Notes under the pieces: model-generated
Told to the model about the DNA's origin: nothing
The model's database searches: none
What the model saw: only the letters and a program-made list of their open reading frames with translations
Program-made: the position numbers and the translations under genes
Shown: one piece after another, positions 1 through 7,982 of the stretch
Numbering within the stretch: the first letter of the stretch is position 1
How the letters are laid out: each line of letters starts with the position of its first letter
From: Halomonas sp. ALS9
GTDB taxonomy: Bacteria; Pseudomonadota; Gammaproteobacteria; Pseudomonadales; Halomonadaceae
Reading direction: 5' to 3'
DNA length: 64,000 bases
Assembly: GCF_001651035.1 (NCBI RefSeq)
Contig: NZ_LXRG01000076.1
Location: 1 to 64,000, forward strand

Positions 1-48
1 CAAGTTTATGGGGTCAGTTCAATTTCAGCGGGCTTCGTTTTGCCATGA

Positions 49-1605
49 TCAATTACGAATTAAATAGTCGAAAGCACCCAACGATGCCTTGGCACCTTCG
101 CCCATGGCGATGATGATCTGCTTATAGGGCACCGTCGTCACATCGCCTGCGGCGAATACCCCGGGCACGGACGTCATGCCGTGAGCATCAACGATGATCT
201 CGCCGCGTGGCGTCATCTCAATGGGTGAACCTTTCAACCACTCGGTATTAGGCACCAGTCCAATCTGAACAAAGATACCTTCCAGCGCGATAGATTTGCT
301 CTCATCAGACGTGCGGTCTTTATAGTTCAAACCATTGACCCGGCTGCCATCGCCCGTCACTTCAGTGGTTTGTGCGTTGAGAATAATATCGACGTTAGGC
401 AGGCTCTTAAGCTTTTTTTGCAATACCGCGTCGGCGCGCATCTCGCCCATAAACTCTATCAGCGTGACATGGCCGACAATTCCCGCCAGATCAATCGCCG
501 CTTCAACGCCGGAGTTACCGCCGCCAATTACCGCGACCCGCTTACCTTTAAACAGTGGGCCGTCACAGTGGGGGCAGTAGGCAACGCCTTTGTTGCGATA
601 CTGCTGTTCGCCGGGCACATTCATTTCGCGCCAGCGGGCACCCGTCGCCAGCACCAGGGTTTTGCTCTTAAGCGTCGCGCCGGACTCAAAAGTGACTTCG
701 TGCAAACCACCTTCCGCCTCGGCAGCTTTAAAGGCGGTGGCAAGCTGCAAGTTCATGACATCGACTTCATACTCTTTTACGTGCTCTTCAAGCGCGCTAA
801 CCAGCTTGGGGCCTTCGGTATGGGAAACGGAGATAAAGTTTTCAATCCCCATGGTGTCCGCTACCTGGCCACCGAAGCGCTCAGCGGCAACGCCGGTATT
901 AATACCTTTACGCGCTGAGTAAATCGCTGCTGCGGCGCCTGCCGGGCCGCCACCAATCACCAGCGTATCGAAAGCGGCTTTTTGGCTTAGCTTTTTGGCG
1001 TCGCGTTCGGCGGCGCCGGTATCCACCTTGGCCAGAATCTGCTCAAGGGTCATGCGGCCCTGATCGAACGGCTTACCGTTCAGATAGATGCTCGGTACCG
1101 ACATGATTTCCCGCGACTCGACTTCATCCTGGAACAGTGCACCGTCGATTGCGACGTGGCGCACGTTCGGGTTGAAGATTGCCATCAGGTTTAGCGCTTG
1201 AACCACGTCCGGGCAGTTCTGGCATGACAGCGAGTAGTAAGTCTCGAACAGCATTTCGCCGTTAAGGTCTTTGATTTGGTCGAGTAACTCATCAGAGGTT
1301 TTGGGCGGATGGCCGCCGACTTGCAGCAGCGCCAACACCAGCGATGTGAACTCGTGACCCATGGGGATACCAGCAAACACCACGCCGGTCTCTTCACCGG
1401 GTCGGTTAATCGCAAACGATGGCTTGCGGGCGTCCTGGCCGTCGCTGTGTAGCGTAATCTTATCGCTTAGGCTGCTGATGTCCTCAAGCAGGCCGAGAAG
1501 TTCTTGTGACTTGGCACCGTCATCGAGGGAGGCAACAATCTCGAACGGCTGAGTCACTTTTTCCAGATACGCTTTTAACTGGGATTTTAAATTGGCGTCC
1601 AGCAT
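49..1605 (-). CDS. ahpF: Alkyl hydroperoxide reductase subunit F (NADH:peroxiredoxin reductase)
   Basis: Flavoprotein that passes electrons from NADH to the peroxiredoxin AhpC. About 518 residues, close to the E. coli length. The N-terminal double thioredoxin-like domain carries the dithiol SCQNCP near residue 128. An FAD-binding GGGPAG follows, then the redox-active CPHC near residue 345 and an NADH-binding GGGNSG. I chose the ATG at 1605 over an upstream in-frame ATG at 1644 because GAGGAAG lies 7-8 bases before it and the protein then begins [10 protein letters not shown], as in the family. It lies downstream of ahpC on the same strand, separated by 186 bases that contain a hairpin. Identification is firm. 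Confidence 0.96.
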   Translation of the reverse strand: MLDANLKSQLKAYLEKVTQPFEIVASLDDGAKSQELLGLLEDISSLSDKITLHSDGQDARKPSFAINRPGEETGVVFAGIPMGHEFTSLVLALLQVGGHPPKTSDELLDQIKDLNGEMLFETYYSLSCQNCPDVVQALNLMAIFNPNVRHVAIDGALFQDEVESREIMSVPSIYLNGKPFDQGRMTLEQILAKVDTGAAERDAKKLSQKAAFDTLVIGGGPAGAAAAIYSARKGINTGVAAERFGGQVADTMGIENFISVSHTEGPKLVSALEEHVKEYEVDVMNLQLATAFKAAEAEGGLHEVTFESGATLKSKTLVLATGARWREMNVPGEQQYRNKGVAYCPHCDGPLFKGKRVAVIGGGNSGVEAAIDLAGIVGHVTLIEFMGEMRADAVLQKKLKSLPNVDIILNAQTTEVTGDGSRVNGLNYKDRTSDESKSIALEGIFVQIGLVPNTEWLKGSPIEMTPRGEIIVDAHGMTSVPGVFAAGDVTTVPYKQIIIAMGEGAKASLGAFDYLIRN

Positions 1606-1707
1606 GACAGTAGCTTCCTCGCAGGTAACAGACGTATTGAACACACGCGTGTGACGGTGCTAATCATTAATATTTTAAAAACGGTTTTGAAAACTGGTTT
1701 AAAACAG

Positions 1708-1732
1708 AACGCCCGGGCGAAACCCGGGCGTT
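1708..1732 (-). terminator. Hairpin between ahpC and ahpF (terminator or attenuator)
   Basis: A perfect 10-bp stem AACGCCCGGG/CCCGGGCGTT with a 5-base loop, followed on the minus strand by CTGTTTT. It sits after the ahpC stop and about 100 bases before the ahpF start. It could end most ahpC transcripts and let only some reach ahpF. Confidence 0.7.
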
Positions 1733-1791
1733 GAACCTGCACGCGCTTGCGCTACGCACATAAAAGCAAGCGCGTGAAAGCCGTAGGCGGC

Positions 1792-2355
1792 TTAGATTTT
1801 GCCGACAAGATCCAGCGAAGGTGCCAGTGTTTCTTCGCCTTCTTTCCATTTGGCCGGGCATACTTCATTCGGGTTGGCACGCACGTATTGAGCGGCTTTC
1901 ACTTTACGCAGCAGTTCTTCGGCATTACGGCCAATGTTGCCAGCGTTGATTTCAACAATCTGGATTTTGCCATCGGGGTCGACAACAAAGGTGCCGCGTT
2001 CAGCAAGACCTGCATCTTCAATCAACACTTCGAAATTGCGTGAAATACGCAGTGTCGGGTCAGCGATCATCGGGTACTGCAGTTTGCCGATAGTTTCAGA
2101 ACTGTCGTGCCAAGCTTTGTGAGTAAAGTGGGTATCGGTTGAAACACTGTAGATTTCAACGCCAAGCTTCTTGAACTCAGCGTAGTGATCAGCTAGATCA
2201 CCAAGCTCAGTCGGGCAAACGAAAGTAAAGTCGGCCGGGTAGAAGAAGAAAATAGACCACTGGCCCTGCAGATCCGCTTCAGTCACATCGACGAACTCGC
2301 CATTCAGGTAAGCGGTGGCTTTAAACGGTTTTACTTCAGTGTTGATCAAGGACAT
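1792..2355 (-). CDS. ahpC: Alkyl hydroperoxide reductase subunit C (2-Cys peroxiredoxin)
   Basis: Typical 2-Cys peroxiredoxin that reduces hydrogen peroxide, organic peroxides and peroxynitrite in the cytoplasm; AhpF regenerates it. 187 residues, the same length as E. coli AhpC. The peroxidatic cysteine is Cys47 in FTFVCPTE and the resolving cysteine is Cys166 in EVCPAKW. The start has AGGAG about 10 bases upstream. It is the first gene of an ahpC-ahpF unit with a palindrome resembling an OxyR site about 100 bases upstream. No oxyR gene is in the window. Confidence 0.97.
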   Translation of the reverse strand: MSLINTEVKPFKATAYLNGEFVDVTEADLQGQWSIFFFYPADFTFVCPTELGDLADHYAEFKKLGVEIYSVSTDTHFTHKAWHDSSETIGKLQYPMIADPTLRISRNFEVLIEDAGLAERGTFVVDPDGKIQIVEINAGNIGRNAEELLRKVKAAQYVRANPNEVCPAKWKEGEETLAPSLDLVGKI

Positions 2356-2756
2356 TGAGATAGTCTCCTGGTGTGATGGGTTTAGGGTTTATAAAGTATG
2401 GCTAATACTAACGGTTAGCGACTAATGTCTAAAATTAAAAAAAACCATCCAGCCAATAGTGTTGCCCTATTGGCGGGTAAAAGAACGTTGGTATCAAAGA
2501 ACATCGTTTTACACGCTACTTAATGGGGCCGTTAGGGCAAAATACAAGAATTTTTCACATTGGCTTGCGGTAGCCGTCACTGCACCGCAAAATTCGCACG
2601 GTCAGCATTATGGCCTACGCTATTGTTAGCCGCTGATGGCAAGCTTTGAAGTGCATTGGGTAAGGCGTACTTGATAAGCAATACTTGGCAAATTATTTGG
2701 CTGAATTATTTAGTGAAATAGTTGGGACACCAGTCAGGACAACAGGAGCAGTGATA
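2356..2756. other. Divergent intergenic region between ahpC and potF
   Basis: About 400 bases with no credible gene. It must contain the ahpC promoter (minus strand) and the potF promoter (plus strand). Visible features are the 21-bp interrupted palindrome at 2453-2473, a small palindrome CTAACGGTTAG around 2409-2419, and an A-rich tract near 2431-2444. I could not assign -10 and -35 boxes with confidence. Confidence 0.6.
2453..2473. promoter_or_regulatory. Palindrome upstream of ahpC, possible OxyR half-site
   Basis: CCAATAG, seven bases, then CTATTGG: a perfect 7-bp inverted repeat. Its core ATAG-N7-CTAT has the spacing of one OxyR recognition element. The inner T and A of the consensus do not match, and no convincing second element lies one period away. 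The repeat overlaps a TTGGCT that could be the -35 box of ahpC. OxyR control is inferred. Confidence 0.45.
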
Positions 2757-3860
2757 ATGGGGAACATCCACAAACTTTCCGCGGCCGTTGCGGCTATCTC
2801 ATTCGCCGCAGCGGCTAGCGCTGCCCACGCTGAAGAGGTGCGGGTGTTTAACTGGTCAGACTACATTGCACCGGAAACGCTGGAAAAGTTCACTGAGCGT
2901 ACCGGCATTGAAGTGACCTATGACGTTTATGATAGCAATGAGATTTTGGATGCCGCACTGCTTGCAGGGCGCTCCGGTTATGATGTGGTAGTACCCTCTA
3001 CCTACTATTTTACTCGCCAAGTGAAAGCCGGTGTTTTCCAGCCGCTTGACCATGAGTTATTGCCCAATTTAGCCAATCTCAACCCCGAACTGATGGCCAA
3101 CCTGGAAACCATCGACGCCGGTAGCGAATACTCGGTTCCTTATATGTGGGGCACCAATGGTATTGGTTATAACGTTGAGCGTGTTAAAGAAATTTTGGGT
3201 GACGACGCGCCGGTAGATAGCTGGGCACTGCTGTTCGATCCGCAAATAACCGCCGCGTTGAGCGAAGCGGGCTGTGGCCTTTCGATGCTGGATTCCGCCG
3301 ATGAGATGCTTTCGCCTGCCATGGCTTATCTAGGGCTAGATCCATTGAGTGAGAATATTGACGACATAGAAGCCGCGGGTGAACTGATTGCCAAGGTTCG
3401 CGACGACATGACTTATTTCCACTCTTCGCGCTATGTGTCCGATCTCGCTAACGGCAATATCTGCGTGGCAGCAGGCTATTCTGGCGATATTTTCCAAGCC
3501 GCCGAACGTGCTGAAGAAGCTGGCAGAGACTTCTCCATTGGTTACAGCATACCTAAAGAGGGCGCAGCGCTCTGGTTCGATATGATGGCTGTGCCCGCTG
3601 ACGCACCAAATACTGACAACGCCCACGCCTTTATTAACTTTATTCTCGATCCTGAAATCGCCGCTGAAATTACCGAGTACGTGCGTTATGCCAACCCTAA
3701 CGCAGCGGCCGATGAGTATCTTTCCGAAGAGATCCTCAATGACCCGGCTATCTACCCGGAAACCGAGGTCATGCAAAACCTATACGTCCAGGCCGAAAAG
3801 CCTCAAGATGTGCTGCGCGCCCGCACGCGTATATGGAATCGCGTTAAGTCGGGTCGTTAA
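2757..3860 (+). CDS. potF: Putrescine/polyamine ABC transporter periplasmic binding protein
   Basis: Periplasmic receptor of a PotFGHI-type importer. I chose the ATG at 2757, 367 residues, because GGAG precedes it and the protein then starts with a classical Sec signal peptide ending AHA before EEVRVFNWSDY; an upstream in-frame ATG at 2685 would bury that signal. The NWSDYIAP motif of polyamine binders is intact. The sequence tracks E. coli PotF along its length and ends RTRIWNRVKSGR. Two PotF ligand aromatics appear changed (Trp to Tyr near YSGD, Phe to Trp near WFD), so putrescine, spermidine or a related amine is possible. First gene of potFGHI, separated from potG by two hairpins. Confidence 0.92.
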   Translation: MGNIHKLSAAVAAISFAAAASAAHAEEVRVFNWSDYIAPETLEKFTERTGIEVTYDVYDSNEILDAALLAGRSGYDVVVPSTYYFTRQVKAGVFQPLDHELLPNLANLNPELMANLETIDAGSEYSVPYMWGTNGIGYNVERVKEILGDDAPVDSWALLFDPQITAALSEAGCGLSMLDSADEMLSPAMAYLGLDPLSENIDDIEAAGELIAKVRDDMTYFHSSRYVSDLANGNICVAAGYSGDIFQAAERAEEAGRDFSIGYSIPKEGAALWFDMMAVPADAPNTDNAHAFINFILDPEIAAEITEYVRYANPNAAADEYLSEEILNDPAIYPETEVMQNLYVQAEKPQDVLRARTRIWNRVKSGR

Positions 3861-3879
3861 ACCGACCTTTATCTGACGG

Positions 3880-3944
3880 CGAGCCTGGGGTTGATACCCA
3901 GGCTCGTTGTTCGTCTTTTTAATGCCCGGCTTGCCGGGCCTTTT
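3880..3944 (+). terminator. Double hairpin between potF and potG
   Basis: The first stem, CGAGCCTGGG/CCCAGGCTCG (3880-3889 and 3897-3906), is 10 bp and perfect and is followed by a T-rich stretch ending CTTTTT. The second, GCCCGGC/GCCGGGC (3924-3939), is followed by CTTTT. Partial termination here would give more binding protein than membrane components, a usual arrangement in ABC importer operons. Confidence 0.75.
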
Positions 3945-3958
3945 GATGGGAGTGGCGA

Positions 3959-5140
3959 ATGGTCACTACGCCCCTGTCGAACGAGCCTTCATCTGCTTCA
4001 CCCATCACGCCTTCTACGTCGCGGCCCCTGGGCAAAACCCCGCGGTTTGCTGAAGATGTGGTGCTGGAAGTTAAACGCTTAAGCAAGCGGTTTGATGATG
4101 CGCTGGCGGTGGATGATGTCAATTTGCAGGTTAAACGCGGGGAAATCTTCGCGCTACTGGGCGGTTCTGGGTCGGGTAAATCAACCCTATTGCGGATGCT
4201 GGCGGGCTTTGAAACCCCAACAGAAGGCCGCATTTTATTAGACGGTGAAAATATCACCGCGATGCCCCCGCACAAGCGGCCTATCAATATGATGTTCCAA
4301 TCCTATGCGCTATTTCCGCATATGACCGTGGCGCAAAATATTGCCTTTGGCTTAAAGCAGGACAAGCTCCCCAAAGCGGATATCGACGCTCGTGTCGAGC
4401 AAATGCTCAAGCTGGTGCATATGCAGCGCTTTGCCAAGCGCAAGCCGCACCAGCTGTCTGGTGGCCAGCGCCAGCGGGTGGCACTGGCGCGATCACTCGC
4501 TAAGCGCCCCAAGTTGCTGCTGTTAGACGAGCCCATGGGCGCGCTGGATAAAAAGCTGCGCACGGAAATGCAGCTAGAGGTGGTGGAGATCATCGAGCAG
4601 GTCGGCGTTACCTGTATTATGGTCACCCACGATCAGGAAGAGGCCATGACCATGGCCGACCGAGTGGCGATTATGGCCGATGGCTGGATCGAACAGATAG
4701 GCTCGCCCATCGATATTTATGAAAGCCCGGTGAGCCGCATGGTGGCGGAATTTGTCGGCACGGTAAATCTGTTCGAAGGGGAGATTATCGAAGACGCCGC
4801 CGACCACTGTCGCATCACCGCTCCCGCGCTTGAACGCCCCATTTATATTGATCACGGTATTACTACTCAGGCGTCGAATCGTCGGGTTTGGGTCGCGCTG
4901 CGTCCTGAAAAGATCTGGCTGACCCGAGAAAAACCCACCACAGAGTATAACTGGGCGGAAGGCAAGGTGGATGATATTGCCTACTTAGGTGGTTTCTCGC
5001 TCTATTACGTGCGCACACCGTCGGGCCAGATCATTAAGGTCAGTATGGCCAATACCGAGCGTCGCGGTGATCGTCCCACTTGGGAAGACAGTGTCTATGT
5101 CTACTGGGAAGATCACAGCACGATTGTGCTCAATCGCTGA
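3959..5140 (+). CDS. potG: Polyamine ABC transporter ATP-binding protein
   Basis: Cytoplasmic ATPase of the polyamine importer, 393 residues. Walker A GGSGSGKST is at residues 68-76, the Q-loop glutamine near 114, the signature LSGGQRQR from 166, the Walker B Asp-Glu at 190-191 and the H-loop His near 224. A C-terminal TOBE-type regulatory domain follows. The first 35 residues are a Ser/Pro/Thr-rich extension ahead of the ABC core. The ATG has GGAG 7-10 bases upstream. Third-party partners are the permeases encoded directly downstream. Confidence 0.93.
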   Translation: MVTTPLSNEPSSASPITPSTSRPLGKTPRFAEDVVLEVKRLSKRFDDALAVDDVNLQVKRGEIFALLGGSGSGKSTLLRMLAGFETPTEGRILLDGENITAMPPHKRPINMMFQSYALFPHMTVAQNIAFGLKQDKLPKADIDARVEQMLKLVHMQRFAKRKPHQLSGGQRQRVALARSLAKRPKLLLLDEPMGALDKKLRTEMQLEVVEIIEQVGVTCIMVTHDQEEAMTMADRVAIMADGWIEQIGSPIDIYESPVSRMVAEFVGTVNLFEGEIIEDAADHCRITAPALERPIYIDHGITTQASNRRVWVALRPEKIWLTREKPTTEYNWAEGKVDDIAYLGGFSLYYVRTPSGQIIKVSMANTERRGDRPTWEDSVYVYWEDHSTIVLNR

Positions 5141-5145
5141 TGGCC

Positions 5146-5190
5146 GAGTTTCTAAAGACTGAGTTTCTAAAGGCTGGGTTTTTAAAGACT
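5146..5190 (+). repeat. Three imperfect 15-bp tandem repeats before potH
   Basis: GAGTTTCTAAAGACT, GAGTTTCTAAAGGCT and GGGTTTTTAAAGACT lie head to tail, with a decayed fourth copy running to about 5205. The array fills most of the gap between potG and potH and ends just before the potH ribosome-binding site TAGGAGGA. One of several arrays with units near this length in the window. Confidence 0.85.
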
Positions 5191-5219
5191 GGTTACTTTC
5201 TAGGAGGAGACTGTCTTAA

Positions 5220-6128
5220 ATGATGCCATCTCGTGTTTCAGCGTTGTTCAAGCGCTGGCAATTGGGGCGAAGGGCGGTGATAGCGTTTCCATTAGTGTGG
5301 TTAACGCTGTTTTTTTTGCTGCCCTTTGCACTGGTACTTAAAATCAGCCTCTCCGAGGCGGCGATTGCTATACCTCCTTATGGCCCGCTGCTTGAGTATG
5401 CCGACCAGACGCTGCATGTCTTTCTTAATTTAGGCAATTACCTTTTTCTACTCTCAGACTCGCTGTATATCGCTGCCTACTGGGGCTCGGTGAAGACGGC
5501 GTTTACCGCTACACTGGTCTGTTTGTTGTTGGGTTACCCGATGGCCTATGCCATGGCAAGAGCACCGGCGCGCTGGCAGTTGCTGCTACTGCTGCTGGTG
5601 ATGTTGCCGTCGTGGACGTCTTTTCTTATTCGAGTCTACGCTTGGATGGGAATTCTCAGTAACAGCGGCTTAATCAATAACCTCTTGCTCGGGCTAGGCC
5701 TGATCAATTCGCCGCTGCGTATGATGAATACCCAGTTCGCGGTCACCATTGGCATTGTCTACGCCTACCTGCCGTTTATGGTGTTGCCGCTATACGCCCA
5801 CCTGACCCGGATGGATAACTCGCTACTTGAGGCCGCTGCAGACCTTGGCTCGCGCAAGCTCAATACGTTTATTAAAGTCACTTTGCCGCTCTCAATGGGG
5901 GGCATCGTCGCAGGTTCAATGCTGGTTTTTATCCCGGCGGTAGGGGAGTTTGTGATTCCTGAGCTGCTGGGTGGCCCTGACACGCTAATGATCGGCAAAG
6001 TGCTATGGGAGGAGTTTTTCCTCAACCGCGACTGGCCGGTGGCATCAGCGCTGGCCATGGTGATGCTGCTGCTGTTATTGGTGCCGATTGTTTGGTTCCA
6101 CCGTTACCAGTCCAGGGAGCTTGAATAA
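5220..6128 (+). CDS. potH: Polyamine ABC transporter permease PotH
   Basis: Inner-membrane permease subunit, 302 residues, with about six hydrophobic segments. The first follows a short basic N-terminus (WQLGRRAVIAFPLVWLTLFF). The EAA loop contacting the ATPase is EAAADLGSRKLNTF, followed by ITLPL-like TLPLSMGGI. Two adjacent ATGs (5220 and 5223) lie about 10 bases after AGGAGGA. The stop overlaps the potI start by one base (TAATG), so translation is probably coupled. Confidence 0.94.
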   Translation: MMPSRVSALFKRWQLGRRAVIAFPLVWLTLFFLLPFALVLKISLSEAAIAIPPYGPLLEYADQTLHVFLNLGNYLFLLSDSLYIAAYWGSVKTAFTATLVCLLLGYPMAYAMARAPARWQLLLLLLVMLPSWTSFLIRVYAWMGILSNSGLINNLLLGLGLINSPLRMMNTQFAVTIGIVYAYLPFMVLPLYAHLTRMDNSLLEAAADLGSRKLNTFIKVTLPLSMGGIVAGSMLVFIPAVGEFVIPELLGGPDTLMIGKVLWEEFFLNRDWPVASALAMVMLLLLLVPIVWFHRYQSRELE

Positions 6129-6955
6129 TGAGCATGCGACGGCCGAACTTTTCGACGGTTATGCTGGTACTTGGCCTGCTGTTTCTTTACCTGCCTATGT
6201 TTGTGCTGGTGGTGTATTCGTTTAACGCCTCGAAACTGGTCACGGTGTGGGCGGGGTTTTCTACCCAGTGGTACGGTGAGCTGTTTCGTGATCAGCAGAT
6301 ATTGTCGGCGGTGTGGACGAGTCTGCGCATCGCCTTTTTTGCGGCCAGTATGGCGGTTTGCTTGGGTACCGTGGCCGCCTTTGTGATGACTCGCTACGGG
6401 CATTTCCGGGGCAAAACAGCTCTCTCTAGCATGGTGACAGCGCCGCTGGTCATGCCCGAAGTCATAACGGGTCTGTCGCTACTGCTGCTATTTGTGCAGA
6501 TGGCGCAAATTACCGGCTGGCCAGCTGACCGGGGCATGGCAACCATTTGGATTGCCCACACTACCTTTTGCAGTGCCTATGTGGCGGTAGTGGTGGCCGC
6601 GCGCCTGCGTGAAGTGGATCGCTCCATAGAAGAAGCAGCCATGGATCTAGGCTCTCCGCCGCTTAAAACTTTCTTTTCGATAACCCTGCCGATCATCACG
6701 CCCGCGCTGGCTGCTGGCTGGCTGCTGGCGTTTACGCTCTCCCTTGACGATCTAGTGATTGCTAGCTTTGTCTCTGGCCCTGGGGCGAATACGCTGCCCA
6801 TGGTAGTGTTCTCGTCGGTGCGGATGGGGGTGTCGCCGAAGATTAACGCGCTGGCTACGCTGATTATTTTGATCGTATCCCTGGCGACGTTGTTGGCGTG
6901 GTTTTTTATGCGTCGCAGCGAAACCAAGCGCAAGGCTGCCTTGCGAGACGTTTAA
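6128..6955 (+). CDS. potI: Polyamine ABC transporter permease PotI
   Basis: Second permease subunit of the importer, 275 residues. It starts with a hydrophobic segment (VMLVLGLLFLYLPMFVLVVY). The EAA loop is EEAAMDLGSPPLKTFFSITLP, with the family motif SLDDLVIASFVSGPG after it. It overlaps potH by one base. Its last codons fall inside a 14-bp tandem array that continues into the intergenic space, so the exact C-terminus may vary between strains. Confidence 0.94.
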   Translation: MSMRRPNFSTVMLVLGLLFLYLPMFVLVVYSFNASKLVTVWAGFSTQWYGELFRDQQILSAVWTSLRIAFFAASMAVCLGTVAAFVMTRYGHFRGKTALSSMVTAPLVMPEVITGLSLLLLFVQMAQITGWPADRGMATIWIAHTTFCSAYVAVVVAARLREVDRSIEEAAMDLGSPPLKTFFSITLPIITPALAAGWLLAFTLSLDDLVIASFVSGPGANTLPMVVFSSVRMGVSPKINALATLIILIVSLATLLAWFFMRRSETKRKAALRDV

Positions 6956-6988
6956 CTCTAGACATTTAACTCAAGACGTTAAATTCAA
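6947..6988 (+). repeat. Three 14-bp tandem repeats over the end of potI
   Basis: GACGTTTAACTCTA, GACATTTAACTCAA and GACGTTAAATTCAA, head to tail. The first copy contains the last potI codons and its stop; the array fills the gap to the convergent gene at 6991. Confidence 0.85.
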
Positions 6989-6990
6989 GG

Positions 6991-7200
6991 CTAGAGAACG
7001 TCATCGTCCCGACCGGCAACGACGCTGTCGAGTTCGCCGGTGACGGGAGAGACAATAATTTGTAGTTGGATGGGCGCGCAGCACTGATGACAATCTTCCC
7101 AGGTGTCGTGACTACCTTGGGAAGTATCAATCAGGAAGGTTAATGGCGAATCGCAGTAAGGGCAGTAGAAGTCATAATTGACCAGAGCGTCGTCTTGCAT
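6991..7200 (-). CDS. CPXCG-motif cysteine-rich small protein
   Basis: 69 residues with two knuckles, FYCPYCDSP near residue 12 and CHQCC near residue 37, the layout of the CPXCG cysteine-rich family of probable zinc-binding proteins. Function is unknown. The start has AAGGAAG six bases upstream. Convergent with potI. Confidence 0.8.
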   Translation of the reverse strand: MQDDALVNYDFYCPYCDSPLTFLIDTSQGSHDTWEDCHQCCAPIQLQIIVSPVTGELDSVVAGRDDDVL

Positions 7201-7346
7201 GGTTGGCTTCCTTGTATAGCGGGTGCGCTGAATTAGCTGCTTATTCGTTCAGTGTAGCAGTGTGGTCGTTGGGTAGGGCATCGTGTGGTTGAATCAGGTA
7301 GGATAGCTAGGCTCTAAATTCCTAAAGCAACGCAGTGAGAGTAGCG

Positions 7347-7775
7347 ATGATGTTACGTAACATGGCAGTAGCGGCCCTAGTGGCCTTTCCGATGGTCGCG
7401 TTGGCTGAAACCCCTAATGTGACCCCTGGCGAGTGGGAGTTTGTCAGTAAAACCAGCGTCACCGGTGAGATGGAAATTCCAGATCAAACGGAAACCGAGC
7501 GCCAGTGTATTAGTCAGGAAGAGCTTGATGATGCCGCATTCGGTTTCATCGAGGAAGAAGAAGGCTGTGAGCTGCTTGACCAAGACATGAAGGCGGATGG
7601 CCTAAGCTACAGCATGGTATGCCGCGCTGAAGGTGGCGAAGCGACTATCGATGGCGAAATGCGCTTTATGGGCGAGCGTATCGAAGGCAGCGTCGATATC
7701 CTTACCCAGTCGCCCATGGGTGAGCTAAGCATGAATACCGTGATTGAAGGCGAGTATCTTGGCGAGTGTGAGTAA
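7347..7775 (+). CDS. DUF3617-family exported protein
   Basis: A predicted periplasmic protein of about 142 residues with a signal peptide ending ALA before ETPNVTPGEWEF. The TPGEWEF opening, paired cysteines (RQCIS and GCELL, then MVCRA and a final GECE) and beta-rich acidic body fit DUF3617, whose function is unknown. The start could be the GTG at 7335 or either ATG at 7347/7350; I prefer 7347, with weak GAGAG upstream. Low pI fits a halophile's exported protein. Confidence 0.75.
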   Translation: MMLRNMAVAALVAFPMVALAETPNVTPGEWEFVSKTSVTGEMEIPDQTETERQCISQEELDDAAFGFIEEEEGCELLDQDMKADGLSYSMVCRAEGGEATIDGEMRFMGERIEGSVDILTQSPMGELSMNTVIEGEYLGECE

Positions 7776-7824
7776 TCGCTGCTTGTTAGTTAACACCAGT
7801 TTTGTTGATAACTGCTCAGTTAAA

Positions 7825-7926
7825 AAATGGTTTAGCTAACAAATGGTTTAGCTAACAAATAGCATAGTTAACAGTTAACAGTTAACAGTTAACAGTTAAC
7901 AGTTAACAGTTAACAGTTAACAGTTA
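7825..7926. repeat. Compound tandem array: 16-bp repeats then eight 7-bp repeats
   Basis: AAATGGTTTAGCTAAC occurs twice exactly (7825-7840, 7841-7856). A degenerate third copy ending in AGTTAAC (7857-7872) leads into eight perfect copies of the heptamer AGTTAAC (7866-7921) and a partial ninth. The last seven bases of the third 16-mer are the heptamer itself, so the second array seems to have grown from the first. It lies between two convergent genes. Confidence 0.95.
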
Positions 7927-7940
7927 GCCCGGTAGTTCAT

Positions 7941-7971
7941 CAAAGGGGCGCTCCATTGGGGCGCCCCTTTG
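7941..7971. terminator. Bidirectional hairpin between DUF3617 gene and RND permease
   Basis: An 11-bp perfect stem, CAAAGGGGCGC paired with GCGCCCCTTTG, and a 9-base loop, placed between two gene ends that face each other. T-tracts are weak on both sides, but the position suits a shared terminator. Confidence 0.65.
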
Positions 7972-7982
7972 GTTTGCTGTCT

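Noticed and set aside
370..918. Long plus-strand reading frame opposite ahpF
   Set aside because: It has no ribosome-binding site or recognisable domain and lies antisense to a firmly identified gene; a by-product of codon bias.
3336..3776. Minus-strand frame of 146 codons inside potF
   Set aside because: Antisense shadow of potF with no family features.
7825..7926. CRISPR array
   Set aside because: The units are contiguous 7-mers and 16-mers without spacers.
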